From positions 7,925 to 71,924 of the forward strand of contig DDFD01000083.1 in assembly GCA_002337005.1 (NCBI GenBank): a stretch of 64,000 nucleotides of DNA. Direction: 5' to 3'. The translations under genes were made by a program, and so were the position numbers. Shown piece by piece: positions 27,181-35,978 of this stretch. This DNA comes from Flavobacteriales bacterium UBA1937 (GTDB taxonomy: Bacteria; Bacteroidota; Bacteroidia; Flavobacteriales; Weeksellaceae). The notes under the pieces were generated by a model. It had not been told where the DNA came from. It ran no database searches and saw only the letters and a list, made by a program, of their open reading frames with translations. Each line of letters opens with the position of its first letter. Position 1 is the first letter of the stretch.

Positions 27181-29541
27181 TTGAGAACACTGAAATTCTT
27201 TCTATTAATCTGCTGCATAATACATATATCATTTGTAAAAGCGCAAGATTATGATATTGAAATTAAAGATTTCAAAGAAGACATTGCGAATACAAATATT
27301 ATAGATTTTGAAATTGATAATGAAAAAAATTTATGGATTTGTAATGCTAATGAATTAATAAAATATGATGGGGCGAATACCATTAATTTTAAATTAGATT
27401 TTAACTATCAAACCATTGAAGAAACTTTACTTATAGAGAATGATTTGTTTATACTATTTAGTAATGGAAACTTATCTCTATTTAACATTCAAACATATAG
27501 CTATACAGAACTAGAACAGCAAAACGTTTTAGCCATGTGCTCTTACAATAACCATCTGTACCTCCTCAAACCTGGATATGTAATAGAAAAATACAACTTA
27601 AAAAATCTGGAGATCCCAATAAAAAAAATCAAGATTGGCAAAGGTTTTAATTTTATAAAAAATTTGGATCATCAAATTTTTGTAAATAATGATGGTATAT
27701 TTTTATCTATTCCCACTAGAGGGATATATGTGATAAAAAATCACCATTATTATCCCCTCATTACTGGTGATAGAATTAACAACAGCGAACGCAGAATTGA
27801 AAAATTTAAAATAATAAATAATGAACTCTATTATTTAGGATTACGGTTTATCAAAAAATATGATAAGAAAAAAAACAGATTCATAATTGATAAAAATTAT
27901 AAATCTATTAATAACAAAATCATCACAGAATTACTCCATGACAAAGAAATGATTCTTTATATTAATTATGATACTAACGAAATTAGAATTAAAGAAAAAG
28001 GGAAAAATATTTTAAATATAGAAACAATAGAGCCTTATAAAATTGCAAAAATTGACAATTATTATATTGCTTCTTCTAGAAAAGGCTTGTATATAATTAG
28101 AAAAAAAGACAACTTAATTAAGAATATTAATTTAACGCCATTAGAAAAACTAATGGTAAAAAGAAAAATTTTTGAAAAAGAATCCGAAATTTTCTTTTTT
28201 GGTTACCCTTATGTTTTTTCTTTAAATAACAAACAAAATTTAACAAAATACGAGTTTTCGGATAAGCCACCAGTAATTTATGATTGTACATATACACCTT
28301 TTGGATGGTTTGCTGTAACACAAGGTAATGGCATAGTAAAACTACATAATAATTTCAAAAAAAATGAGGCAATAAACCTAAATGATAAAAATGAGCAAAC
28401 TATGTTATGTATTTTTTACGATAATCATACAAAAAAAATATATTGCGGAAGCCAGAAATACATTTATATTATAAATCCAAAAAATGAAAATCAGTACGAA
28501 AGACTACCTCTTAAATTTACTAAACCAATTCTGGACCTAGAAAGAGTAAAATTTACCAACAAAATTATTATTGCAACTGAAAGCGGAACCTATATCTATA
28601 ATGAAGAAAATAAAAAATTAGAAACCTTAATATCAAAAATAAAAACATCCGATATTTTCATTGACTATGAGAATAAAAAAATATGGTTAGCTCACGACAA
28701 AGGCGTGTTTATTATTGACATGAATAATCATAAAAATATTATTAATCGAGAATTCAAAAGACTAAAAAACCCAATAACAACAGCCATCCTTCAAGATAAT
28801 TATAAAAATATATGGGTTAGCACTTATAGCGGAATAGTACAAATATCTCCTGATTTAAAGAATGAACTAATCTACACCACCGAAAACGGACTTTTAAATC
28901 AAGAATTTAATTATAAATCTGCTGTTAAATTAAAAAACGGACAGCTAATTTTTGGAGGCATTTCTGGCTTTGACTTAATAACTCCTGACAATAAAAAAAT
29001 CGCAAAAAGAAAAGTTATAGTTAAAGATATATTATTAATAGGAAAAGACACCCTTGCTAGTAAATATAATAATCAAAAAATAAGTTACTCTATTGATAAA
29101 TATTTTTGTAGAATAAACATTTCATCTAATTTTTTTAATGACAAAAAAATTTCTTATAAATACAAAATTGATGATGGGAATTGGATTAAAGTTGAAGATA
29201 GAAATTCTATAGATTTAATTGGCTTTGCTGAGGGTAATTACAACATAACAATTGCAGGAATTGATAATAAAGGTACAATCGCTAAAGAAGCAGTTGTTAA
29301 TATATGCGCTAAAGAAATATTTTACAAATCTAGAATATTTCTTTTTCTTGCTTTAATGTCATTTTTTGCACTGGTGTTATTTCTGATTTATTTTGTAAAT
29401 AAGAAAAAAAACGTAAGAAGAGAAACCATCGAAGAGATTAGCATGGATCTTCATGATGAAGTAGGAACACTTCTTACAAAAACAAGACTTTTATTTGAAC
29501 TAGGAGACAAACAAGATGAATCAAATGACAAAAAATACTAG
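27181..29541 (+). CDS. Two-component sensor kinase, N-terminal part (Y_Y_Y propeller type, split gene)
   Basis: 786 residues from a TTG start; no in-frame ATG precedes the signal peptide (ends VKAQ). Residues ~25-600 are short repeated strands (NIWVSTYSGIVQIS; KIWLAHDKGVFII) like the two-component propeller family; ~600-700 fit the Y_Y_Y domain; one membrane helix ~719-739; then a HisKA_3 dimerisation helix with His758 in MDLHDEVGTLL. The frame stops right after a run of six A (29530-29535). One extra A, or a -1 slip there, would read ILEYLNQMNF into the ATP-binding gene at 29556. Intact length would be about 935. It likely senses an extracellular signal. Confidence 0.8.
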   Translation: MRTLKFFLLICCIIHISFVKAQDYDIEIKDFKEDIANTNIIDFEIDNEKNLWICNANELIKYDGANTINFKLDFNYQTIEETLLIENDLFILFSNGNLSLFNIQTYSYTELEQQNVLAMCSYNNHLYLLKPGYVIEKYNLKNLEIPIKKIKIGKGFNFIKNLDHQIFVNNDGIFLSIPTRGIYVIKNHHYYPLITGDRINNSERRIEKFKIINNELYYLGLRFIKKYDKKKNRFIIDKNYKSINNKIITELLHDKEMILYINYDTNEIRIKEKGKNILNIETIEPYKIAKIDNYYIASSRKGLYIIRKKDNLIKNINLTPLEKLMVKRKIFEKESEIFFFGYPYVFSLNNKQNLTKYEFSDKPPVIYDCTYTPFGWFAVTQGNGIVKLHNNFKKNEAINLNDKNEQTMLCIFYDNHTKKIYCGSQKYIYIINPKNENQYERLPLKFTKPILDLERVKFTNKIIIATESGTYIYNEENKKLETLISKIKTSDIFIDYENKKIWLAHDKGVFIIDMNNHKNIINREFKRLKNPITTAILQDNYKNIWVSTYSGIVQISPDLKNELIYTTENGLLNQEFNYKSAVKLKNGQLIFGGISGFDLITPDNKKIAKRKVIVKDILLIGKDTLASKYNNQKISYSIDKYFCRINISSNFFNDKKISYKYKIDDGNWIKVEDRNSIDLIGFAEGNYNITIAGIDNKGTIAKEAVVNICAKEIFYKSRIFLFLALMSFFALVLFLIYFVNKKKNVRRETIEEISMDLHDEVGTLLTKTRLLFELGDKQDESNDKKY

Positions 29542-29555
29542 AGTACCTCAATCAA

Positions 29556-29993
29556 ATGAATTTCAAGTTTAGGCTATATATTAATACTGTAAAAGAAAAA
29601 AATAAGGATGTTTACGAACTATATGATACCTGCATTGACCTAATATTACAAATTGCAAAATTAAAAAATATAGATTTCGAGAAAAAAATACAAGTAGAAA
29701 ACAATAGAACCATCAACAGTTTAATACAAAAAGACATAAAACTGTCCATCTATGAAATCATCAATAATATTGCAAAATATTCGTCAACAAAAAAAATAAA
29801 ATTTGAATTAACTTACACAAAAAAAATTGAAATACAAATAATTACATCAAAAGAAAAAACAGATTTTTACAAAAACAAAACTACAGGAAACGGCTTACGA
29901 AATATTCTAAAAAGAACAAAAAAACATAAAGGAGATTTTATAATCTATGAAAGAAATGAACAACTATATTACAAATTAACATTTAAGACATGA
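29556..29993 (+). CDS. Histidine-kinase ATP-binding domain, detached C-terminal part
   Basis: 145 residues, ATG start. It has the N box of HATPase_c (IYEIINNIAKYSS, Glu and Asn-Asn present) and a G2-like TGNGLRNILKR, but the G1 motif (D-x-G-x-G) that should precede it is replaced by TSKEKTDFYKNKTTGNG. ATP binding may be impaired. It lies in the frame reached from the upstream gene by a -1 shift, and its sequence before the ATG (ILEYLNQ) continues the kinase helix, so this is the 3' part of one kinase gene. Its stop overlaps the regulator ATG (ATGA). Confidence 0.75.
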   Translation: MNFKFRLYINTVKEKNKDVYELYDTCIDLILQIAKLKNIDFEKKIQVENNRTINSLIQKDIKLSIYEIINNIAKYSSTKKIKFELTYTKKIEIQIITSKEKTDFYKNKTTGNGLRNILKRTKKHKGDFIIYERNEQLYYKLTFKT

Positions 29994-30631
29994 AAAATAA
30001 GGTAGTAATAATTGAAGATGATTATGAATTTGCAAAAATGCAAGCCGAAATGATCAATAAATTAGAAAATTTTGAATGTACAGCAATTTTTACCAGTCCA
30101 TCAAGTTTTTTACAAAATAATAATTTCACAAAAAAAGAAGATATAATTATCCTTCTTGACATCGTAATGCCAGAGATGAACGGTCTAGATGCAATCCCGT
30201 TGATATTGAATAAAATACCTGATGCGTCCATTATTATGAATTCAATTATGGATGATACAGACTACATCCTTCGAGCAATACAGGAAGGTGCGGTAGGATA
30301 TTTAGATAAACAAAATTTCATTCCTTATGTTGAAATTGTTTTAGACTCTGTTGTAAGCCATGGAGCATACATGACCCCCAAAATTGCAAGAAAAATTTTC
30401 GGGCACTTCCATGGTAAAAAGAAAAACATAGACATATTAACCCCAAGAGAAAAAGACGTTGCTAAAGGAATTATAGAAGGTCTGTCATATAAATTAATTG
30501 CTAGTGATTTAAATATATCTATTGATACGGTAAGAATGAACATAAGAAGTATTTATAGAAAGTTCAAAATAAACAGCAAACCAGAACTTATCAGAATAAT
30601 TGGCGAGCTCAGCAATCCAAGAATTAATTAA
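29990..30631 (+). CDS. LuxR/NarL-family response regulator
   Basis: 213 residues. Receiver domain: acidic pocket Glu9-Asp10-Asp11, phospho-acceptor Asp57 (LLDIVMPEMNG), Ser85, Lys107 (GYLDKQ). C-terminal LuxR HTH at about 150-205 (LTPREKDVAKGIIEGLS; ISIDTVRMNIRSIYRKF). Its first codons overlap the kinase fragment by 4 bp, so the genes are translationally coupled. It is the natural candidate to bind the near-palindromic motif upstream of the neighbouring surface-protein promoters (inference). Confidence 0.9.
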   Translation: MKNKVVIIEDDYEFAKMQAEMINKLENFECTAIFTSPSSFLQNNNFTKKEDIIILLDIVMPEMNGLDAIPLILNKIPDASIIMNSIMDDTDYILRAIQEGAVGYLDKQNFIPYVEIVLDSVVSHGAYMTPKIARKIFGHFHGKKKNIDILTPREKDVAKGIIEGLSYKLIASDLNISIDTVRMNIRSIYRKFKINSKPELIRIIGELSNPRIN

Positions 30632-31206
30632 TCTAAAAAAACGATAATATTGAATACTATTTCTATACTATTTTAATAAATCTAGATAGCACTTTATCTC
30701 AATAACAAGATAATCACACTTTACTGAAAATAACAAAAAGATTGCTTTGAAAGACGTTACTTTTTCCAATCCCCTTGTGAAAGAATGTTACAAAATTATG
30801 AAATTGTATTATTTTTGAATTAAAGAAATTCTGCACACTACCATTTATTAGGAAATAAATTCTTCTTAGAGAATTATACTTTCTATTAGAATTTTCTTCC
30901 CAATATTTCTTTTTTCTCTCATCATGCCAAAGACCAATTTCCTATTTGAGACTTTTATCAAAAAATAGATACTCAAATATTCTTCTTTCGTTTACTTCAT
31001 TTCTAAAAAGAATCTCTTATACCCTAAACAAAACCATTCAAAAATTCGAATGTTTTAACAGAGAATAGCCTACACTCTATTATACTTTACAAATTACTTA
31101 TTTTCAATATTTTAATTATGTTACAAACCCAACTATTTTTTTCTTGGTAAAAAGAGAGAGCCGTTGTACTTATGTTGTATTTGAGAGAAAAATTTGAAGC
31201 CAAAAA
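30632..31206. other. Intergenic region, no gene seen
   Basis: About 575 bp of A+T-rich DNA between the response regulator and the mobile element's left end. I see no frame of useful length. A lone TATTTTTG at 30810-30817 could be a -7 box but nothing credible follows it. Confidence 0.45.
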
Positions 31207-31232
31207 AAGCACCTACATTACTGTAAGTGCTT
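31207..31232 (-). terminator. Original terminator of the tRNA-Met gene, displaced by the element
   Basis: AAGCAC-x-TACA / TGTA-x-GTGCTT hairpin; on the minus strand it is followed by seven T. It stands just beyond the tRNA 3' fragment, where a tRNA terminator is expected. Confidence 0.65.
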
Positions 31233-31243
31233 CTACCACTATG

Positions 31244-31286
31244 GTGGCCCAGCTTGGGCTCGAACCAAGGACTTGCTGATTATGAG
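31244..31286. repeat. Left attachment site (tRNA-Met 3' fragment)
   Basis: 43 bp identical to the anticodon-loop-to-3'-end part of the intact tRNA gene; the 5' half is missing here, so it is not a functional tRNA. Confidence 0.9.
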
Positions 31287-31394
31287 AAAGTTTTAATAAT
31301 TAAATTTCATTTTTAGTTTATCTTATTATTATTTATTTTAACTGAAAATCAGAATTTTAACTATTTTAATCATTTATAATATCTTATTTTTTCT

Positions 31395-31402
31395 TACTTT
31401 TG
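31395..31402 (+). promoter_or_regulatory. -7 box of the integrase gene
   Basis: TACTTTTG, match to TAnnTTTG, 37 bp before the ATG; the arm-type repeats lie between box and start, so integrase binding could repress its own gene. Confidence 0.55.
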
Positions 31403-31410
31403 TCACATAA

Positions 31411-31434
31411 TTGTTCGTTAAAAGTTCGTTAAAT
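31411..31434 (+). repeat. Candidate integrase arm sites, left end
   Basis: TTGTTCGTTAAAAGTTCGTT: two GTTCGTTAA units 11 bp apart. The same pattern, same orientation, occurs at the right end (49518-49540). Confidence 0.55.
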
Positions 31435-31439
31435 AATTT

Positions 31440-32651
31440 ATGACAACATTCAATTTTACACTAAGCAGTTCTACAAAAGCAAATGGAGAAAAAAGCATCG
31501 TTATCGTTTTAATTAAAGATAGAAAAAATACGAGCATTTCAATATCAAAATCTTGCAAAGAAAAAGACTGGAGTTTTGAAACTTCAAGAGTGAAAAACAG
31601 CCATAAAGATTCTCAGAATATAAATAAATTCATTGAGAAATATTCAAATATTTTAAAAAAAATCATTGACGATTTTGAGCTTAATGAAGAACCTTATGAA
31701 CTTAAAGATATTGTAAGTGCTTTAAAAACTTTTAAAGATAAAAAAGCACCAGTTTCATATACTGAATTTCATACAGAACTAATTCATAATCTGAAAAGAG
31801 AAGGCAAAGAAAGCACTGCTAAAACAGAAAAAGATACCCTCAAATCAATCCAAAATTTTTTCAAAAAAGATAAAATTACTTTTAAAGAGATTGATTACCT
31901 TGCCTTACTTCGTTATGTTTCACATTTAACTTCTATAGGAAATAAAAATGCTACAATAGGAATAAGAACAAGAACAATTAGAGCTGTTTTTAATAAAGCA
32001 ATTAACGGAGGAATTATTCCTAAAAATCTTTATCCTTTTGAAAAATTTAAGATCTCAAAAATTAAGGACACAAGCAAAAAAGAATTTTTGACTGAAGAAG
32101 AGATTCAATTATTTAAAAATTATGAGTGCAAAAATAAGAATGAACAATTTGCCAAAGATATGTTTTTACTAAGTTATTATGCTCGAGGAATTAATTTTGT
32201 AGATTTGATTTTACTTACAAAATCTTCTATTTCAAAAGATCATATTACCTATGTTAGGAGAAAAACGGGTGTTTTAGTTACTTTTAAAGTGAATCATTTT
32301 ATTAAGGACATTATGAACAAATATTCTTCAAATGAAGATTCAAAATATATTTTTAGTATAATGAAAGAGAATGAGCCTGCTCCAAACTACATACAGAATA
32401 AGAAAAATAAATATTTAGGTAAATTCATCAATCCTTTTCTTAAAGACATTGTAGCAGGCTGCAAAATAAACAAGCATATTACTTATTATTGTGCAAGACA
32501 CTCCTTTGCTACTATTTTAAAATTTAATAATATCTCAATAGAGATTATTCGTGAAGCCTTAGGACACAAAGACATACACTCTACAATGTCTTACCTGAAT
32601 ACTTTACCCGAAAATAAATTAGATAGTGTAATTGAAAATATTATTCTATAA
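31440..32651 (+). CDS. int: Tyrosine recombinase / integrase of the element
   Basis: 403 residues. N-terminal arm-binding domain (about 1-100), SAM-like core-binding domain (about 110-200; TEFHTELIHNL), catalytic domain with Arg in SYYARGINFVDL, the second box YYCARHSFATIL, His in LGHKDIHSTMSYL and the nucleophile Tyr in the same segment. This is the common Bacteroidetes phage-integrase-like type. It sits 154 bp inside the left att repeat and should catalyse integration into and excision from tRNA-Met. Confidence 0.92.
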   Translation: MTTFNFTLSSSTKANGEKSIVIVLIKDRKNTSISISKSCKEKDWSFETSRVKNSHKDSQNINKFIEKYSNILKKIIDDFELNEEPYELKDIVSALKTFKDKKAPVSYTEFHTELIHNLKREGKESTAKTEKDTLKSIQNFFKKDKITFKEIDYLALLRYVSHLTSIGNKNATIGIRTRTIRAVFNKAINGGIIPKNLYPFEKFKISKIKDTSKKEFLTEEEIQLFKNYECKNKNEQFAKDMFLLSYYARGINFVDLILLTKSSISKDHITYVRRKTGVLVTFKVNHFIKDIMNKYSSNEDSKYIFSIMKENEPAPNYIQNKKNKYLGKFINPFLKDIVAGCKINKHITYYCARHSFATILKFNNISIEIIREALGHKDIHSTMSYLNTLPENKLDSVIENIIL

Positions 32652-32668
32652 AATTTTAAACAAATTCT

Positions 32669-33367
32669 TTACAGCCAAAAATAAATTTTTAGAATAGCAA
32701 TAGTGATGTAAGTACTTCTGCTAAAACAAATTGTTTTTCTTTGAAATCTCTTTAGATGTGTTCTTATTGTTAGATTTTTTCTTTCTATATAATTGGTAGA
32801 AAATAGTTTTACTGAATGTAAGTTTTTTGGAATAAGATATTTATAATTTTGAAATTTATCAGTGTAAATTTTTTGTGCTTTTGAATTGAGTAAGGTTTTA
32901 ATAACCGCATTTAATGTTTTATTATTTCTCTTGCCAATATGAAAATTAGCAACTTCTTTAGTTTCTTTATCTATTGCATAAACTAACCACACTGTATTTT
33001 TCTTACTTCTAATATAAAACCTTACCTCGTCTGTCTCATATTTTCTTCTGAAAGACAAAGTAGGTCTTCTAATACCATCTGCGATCATAACAATCCTTTT
33101 GAGAACCGTGGTAACGGAAATTTTTAAAACTCTTGCTGTAGAACGAATGCCGAGACCTTCTTTGGTGAGTTGGATGATTTGAATGTTAATGCTTGGCTTA
33201 TAGGCATTGTAGGTGTAATAATCTAAAAATCTTTTGTGACATGCTTTGCAGTAATACTGCTGTTTATGGGTTTTAGTATGTCCGTTTCTAATGATTTTTT
33301 GCGAATAACAAAAAGGGCATATCTTAGTCTCACTAACTCTGGAGCATGTGGTATGGTTCTCAATCAT
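32669..33367 (-). CDS. IS1-family transposase (complete)
   Basis: 232 residues in one frame. N-terminal zinc finger CPFCYSQ...YYCKACHKRF (two CxxC pairs), HTH LTKEGLGIRSTARVLKIS, then the IS1-type catalytic core with Asp in YETDEVRFY, Asp in IYTDKFQNY and Glu in NYIERKNLTIRTHLKRF. IS1 transposases of Bacteroidetes are often in one frame, as here. I could not identify convincing terminal inverted repeats or a target duplication. A broken relative lies at 34797-35162. Confidence 0.88.
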   Translation of the reverse strand: MIENHTTCSRVSETKICPFCYSQKIIRNGHTKTHKQQYYCKACHKRFLDYYTYNAYKPSINIQIIQLTKEGLGIRSTARVLKISVTTVLKRIVMIADGIRRPTLSFRRKYETDEVRFYIRSKKNTVWLVYAIDKETKEVANFHIGKRNNKTLNAVIKTLLNSKAQKIYTDKFQNYKYLIPKNLHSVKLFSTNYIERKNLTIRTHLKRFQRKTICFSRSTYITIAILKIYFWL

Positions 33368-33391
33368 TTAGGATATGTTTTTTGGATTAAA

Positions 33392-33426
33392 AACAACAAG
33401 AGTAGGCAAAGCCTACTCTTGTTGTT
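33392..33426 (-). terminator. Very strong terminator of the toxin/immunity operon
   Basis: Sixteen perfect pairs (33392-33407 with 33411-33426) around AAA; on the minus strand followed by TTTTAATCC. It separates the immunity genes from the IS1 transposase. Confidence 0.8.
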
Positions 33427-33577
33427 ATCATATTAAAATCTTATTTGCGTGTTGATTATCAGTAAATTAAAGTTTAAAATATTTTTATCACTAAGTTTGG
33501 AGCATTACCTATCATGTGTTTTCAAGTATGATGTTTTATTTTTATCTACCCCTAAGTATTTCCTTTGGAGAGCTGAG

Positions 33578-33994
33578 TTATTTTGAAAATGGGTATTCAA
33601 TTAAAATTTTTGAATGATCTAATGATTTTTTCCTTTTCCATTCATTATCAATCAACCCTAATAGCTCCTCTTGTTTGCTAAACCAAATTCTACGACCATC
33701 TAATTTTTCATCTCTATTTTTCATTTCATAATCTAAGGCAATTTCCAGCGTAATTACTTCAAAAATCCAATATAATAATTCATTTAAATCACGTGTTTTT
33801 TTATTTTCCAATTCTTGTCCTCTCTCCATCGTAATATAATGATAATACCCTATATCATCAATTTCAATATTTGGTCTGGCACAATCTTCTTGTTTTCCAT
33901 ATGTTGGAAAGGAATTTTCAGATAATTTACATTTTAATTTTTCAAATAATTCATTTACAATTTTTTGGATTTTAATAAGAGATGTTTTGTTCAT
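33578..33994 (-). CDS. Immunity protein of the Imm63 type
   Basis: 138 residues, no signal, cytoplasmic. The pattern YYHYITMERGQE, TRDLNELLYWIFEVIT and KLDGRRIWFSKQEELL matches what I know of Imm63 immunity proteins in polymorphic toxin loci. It starts 7 bp after the stop of the neighbouring immunity-like gene (34002-34406), which is coupled to the TNT toxin fragment. It should bind and block a toxin, most likely the TNT NAD-glycohydrolase. Confidence 0.75.
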   Translation of the reverse strand: MNKTSLIKIQKIVNELFEKLKCKLSENSFPTYGKQEDCARPNIEIDDIGYYHYITMERGQELENKKTRDLNELLYWIFEVITLEIALDYEMKNRDEKLDGRRIWFSKQEELLGLIDNEWKRKKSLDHSKILIEYPFSK

Positions 33995-34001
33995 TTATTT
34001 T

Positions 34002-34406
34002 TTATAAATTGTATTCTTCAGCATATTTTAATGCATAAGCTTTATTAATTTTTTTAAAGAATGATAACATAATTTCATGCTTACTCTTACGTTCTCTTCT
34101 TGCTTCAATATCAGCATTAAAACTAAATAAATTTTTGAGAACATTGTACTTCAATTCATCAGCATCTTTTGTTCTACATAACATGTTTGGAATAGGGTTT
34201 CTCCCAGCTTCAATATATACATAATTATAATAATTATCCTCAATGTAAATTTGAAACTCCATATTGTATTTATCAAAATTCTTTTGGTTAATTACTTCTA
34301 ATGGAGATGCTTTCCCAAAATATGGTATTGAACTATAATTTATATTATACTCTTGTTTTAGTCTGGCTATTTCATTTTCAAAATTTTTTAATATATCATT
34401 TGTCAT
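34002..34406 (-). CDS. Immunity-like protein coupled to the TNT toxin fragment
   Basis: 134 residues. The ATG overlaps the toxin-fragment stop by 4 bp (ATGA), the usual toxin-immunity arrangement. The layout (IPYFGKA near the start, YNYVYIEAG, RTKDADELKYNVL) parallels the Imm63 protein next door (PTYGKQ, YYHYITMERG, TRDLNELLYWIF), so the two are probably distant paralogues. It is probably the cognate immunity protein of the TNT domain (inference). Confidence 0.65.
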   Translation of the reverse strand: MTNDILKNFENEIARLKQEYNINYSSIPYFGKASPLEVINQKNFDKYNMEFQIYIEDNYYNYVYIEAGRNPIPNMLCRTKDADELKYNVLKNLFSFNADIEARRERKSKHEIMLSFFKKINKAYALKYAEEYNL

Positions 34407-34816
34407 GGGAATACTTGTCTAATTATTTTATCATCAATAAGTTTTTGTAATTGTACATTGAACCTAAACTGTATACCACGTCCTGGCTGTCCAAACCATG
34501 GTAATACAAGTGATTTCTCAACATTTAACTCTTTAATCACTTCGAAAACATAATAGTCTTTGTTAAAAGTACCTGGCATAAGTGCTCTCTCTGCATAAGA
34601 AGTTCCCAATGGTGAGGCATAAGTTCCATTTGTACTACCAAATCTATCAAAATGATAACCAGGTTTTAGAGTTGCTGTTGTTTCTGTACCAGAAATTGCA
34701 CCATTGTTTGATGGCCACTTCCAGTTGCCATTTTCATCTACTTGAAGAGCCTCTCTTTCATAGAGTGTAATAGGCTTATCATGTAAATCTTTTGGTTTAA
34801 AATCTTTCCAAAGCAC
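34403..34816 (-). CDS. Orphan TNT-domain toxin tip (NAD+ glycohydrolase)
   Basis: 137 residues from a GTG. It holds the core of the TNT (tuberculosis necrotising toxin) fold: LKPGYHFDRFGSTNGTYASP, ERALMPG, then VLPWFGQPGRGIQFRF and a last helix LQKLIDDKIIRQV. TNT domains hydrolyse NAD+ and are the C-terminal warheads of polymorphic toxins. There is no signal peptide, RHS core or pre-toxin region. The first codons overlap the end of a broken IS1 transposase (34797-35162), so the delivery part has been lost and the piece is a displaced cassette. Confidence 0.85.
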   Translation of the reverse strand: MLWKDFKPKDLHDKPITLYEREALQVDENGNWKWPSNNGAISGTETTATLKPGYHFDRFGSTNGTYASPLGTSYAERALMPGTFNKDYYVFEVIKELNVEKSLVLPWFGQPGRGIQFRFNVQLQKLIDDKIIRQVFP

Positions 34817-35162
34817 AAACTAACCAAATTCTCCTGTTCTTGTTTCCTAGATAAGTACATAGCTCATCAACTTCATATTCTTTACCAATAGGAATCATTG
34901 GTTGTTTAATACTTTTTGCAATCAATAAAATCCTTTTTAATAAAGTTGTGGTGGAAATTTGTAAGACCCTTGCCGTACTTCTAATGCCTAAACCTTCTTT
35001 GGTTAGTAAAACAATTTGTTGATCAATATTGATTTGATAAGCACTGTAAGTATAATTTGCTACTCTTGTGGTTTTACATATTTTACACAAATAGCGTTGT
35101 TTACCTGATTGTGTTTTTCCATTTCTTACCATTAAATTTCTTTCATCAACACATCTGATACA
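34797..35162 (-). pseudogene. Truncated IS1-family transposase
   Basis: The frame reads CIRCVDERN, then MVRNGKTQSGKQRYLCKICK (zinc finger), LTKEGLGIRSTARVLQIS, and KEYEVDELCTYLGNKNRRIWLVCAL, closely parallel to residues ~15-125 of the intact transposase at 32669. It then breaks into ERF-stop because the DNA switches to the TNT toxin sequence at about 34816. The initiator codon and the last ~110 residues, including two catalytic residues, are missing. Confidence 0.85.
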
Positions 35163-35279
35163 TTACCCATTCTCTAAACCCCATTAACAAAGTCATTTCT
35201 CATTCTCAGATGTTTTTTATTGAAACTTCTGTTCGTGGGAGGGAGCCAGGCATCAAATCAACATATTTGATACATTACC
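35145..35279. repeat. 23-bp direct repeat at the end of the immunity gene and beside the broken IS1
   Basis: 35145-35167 and 35257-35279 agree at 21 of 23 positions. In the right copy it encodes the last residues of the immunity protein (GNVSNMLI); the left copy would encode GNVSDVLMKEI followed by a stop. The left copy may be the remnant of a second, related immunity gene. Confidence 0.7.
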
Positions 35280-35978
35280 GTCATTATTAAAAATTTGATC
35301 TTTAAGAAAATTTAATGAACCCTCTGTGATATAAATATTATCTGCTAAAAGATATTTATATTCCACTTCAAATATTGTTTCAAGAAATTTTGCATGACTT
35401 AATATAGGGTTTATTATCCCATATTTAGGAGCATAAATTTCTTTTATCTTTTCAAAATTATTTTGATGAACAATTATTAATTCTGCTGGAAAATCAATGG
35501 TTTTTTTATATTTAGGAATATATATATCACTTTCATATGCGAAAACTTGTCGAAGCCATTTTTCTCCCAGCCAAAAATAATCTGGAATTCCAGTAAAAAA
35601 AAAGCCCTCTCCAAAAAATATTTGATTATTTGAAAACTCATTCCATTTTATCTTCTTAGGAAATTTTAATAAAACTCCATTTAACAAATTAATTGTAAGA
35701 AAATCTGTAAGAAAACAAAAATAGTCTTCAGAAAATAAGGTGATTAAATCTTTTATTTCATTAAATTTATCTTCACCAACGAAATTGCCATTAGGGTGTA
35801 CATTCAATATGCCTAAATAATCTTTATTTGGTATAAATATTTCTAGATCAAAAAATGAATTTCTTTTTTCTATCCAATATGGTAAAGACTCTATATCGGC
35901 ATATTTTATTAAATGCTTATAATTTGTATCACCTGAAGTTTCTAATTCGGCTAAATACTCCAATATTCTTTTTTCCAT
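35253..35978 (-). CDS. Probable immunity protein for the RHS toxin
   Basis: 241 residues, cytoplasmic, no motif I recognise (FFDLEIFIPNKDYLGILNVHP; GIPDYFWLGEKWLRQVF). Its ATG overlaps the RHS toxin stop (TAATG), so it is the next gene in the operon and translationally coupled. By position it should neutralise the toxin tip of the 2217-residue protein. The assignment rests on context only. Confidence 0.65.
   Translation of the reverse strand: MEKRILEYLAELETSGDTNYKHLIKYADIESLPYWIEKRNSFFDLEIFIPNKDYLGILNVHPNGNFVGEDKFNEIKDLITLFSEDYFCFLTDFLTINLLNGVLLKFPKKIKWNEFSNNQIFFGEGFFFTGIPDYFWLGEKWLRQVFAYESDIYIPKYKKTIDFPAELIIVHQNNFEKIKEIYAPKYGIINPILSHAKFLETIFEVEYKYLLADNIYITEGSLNFLKDQIFNNDGNVSNMLI

Noticed and set aside
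31244..31286. A second tRNA gene
   Set aside because: Only the 3' half from the anticodon loop on is present; the 5' acceptor and D arm are missing. It is an attachment site.
32640..33400. Terminal inverted repeats of the intact IS1 copy
   Set aside because: I compared the flanks on both sides and found no convincing matching ends or target duplication, so the IS limits are not given.
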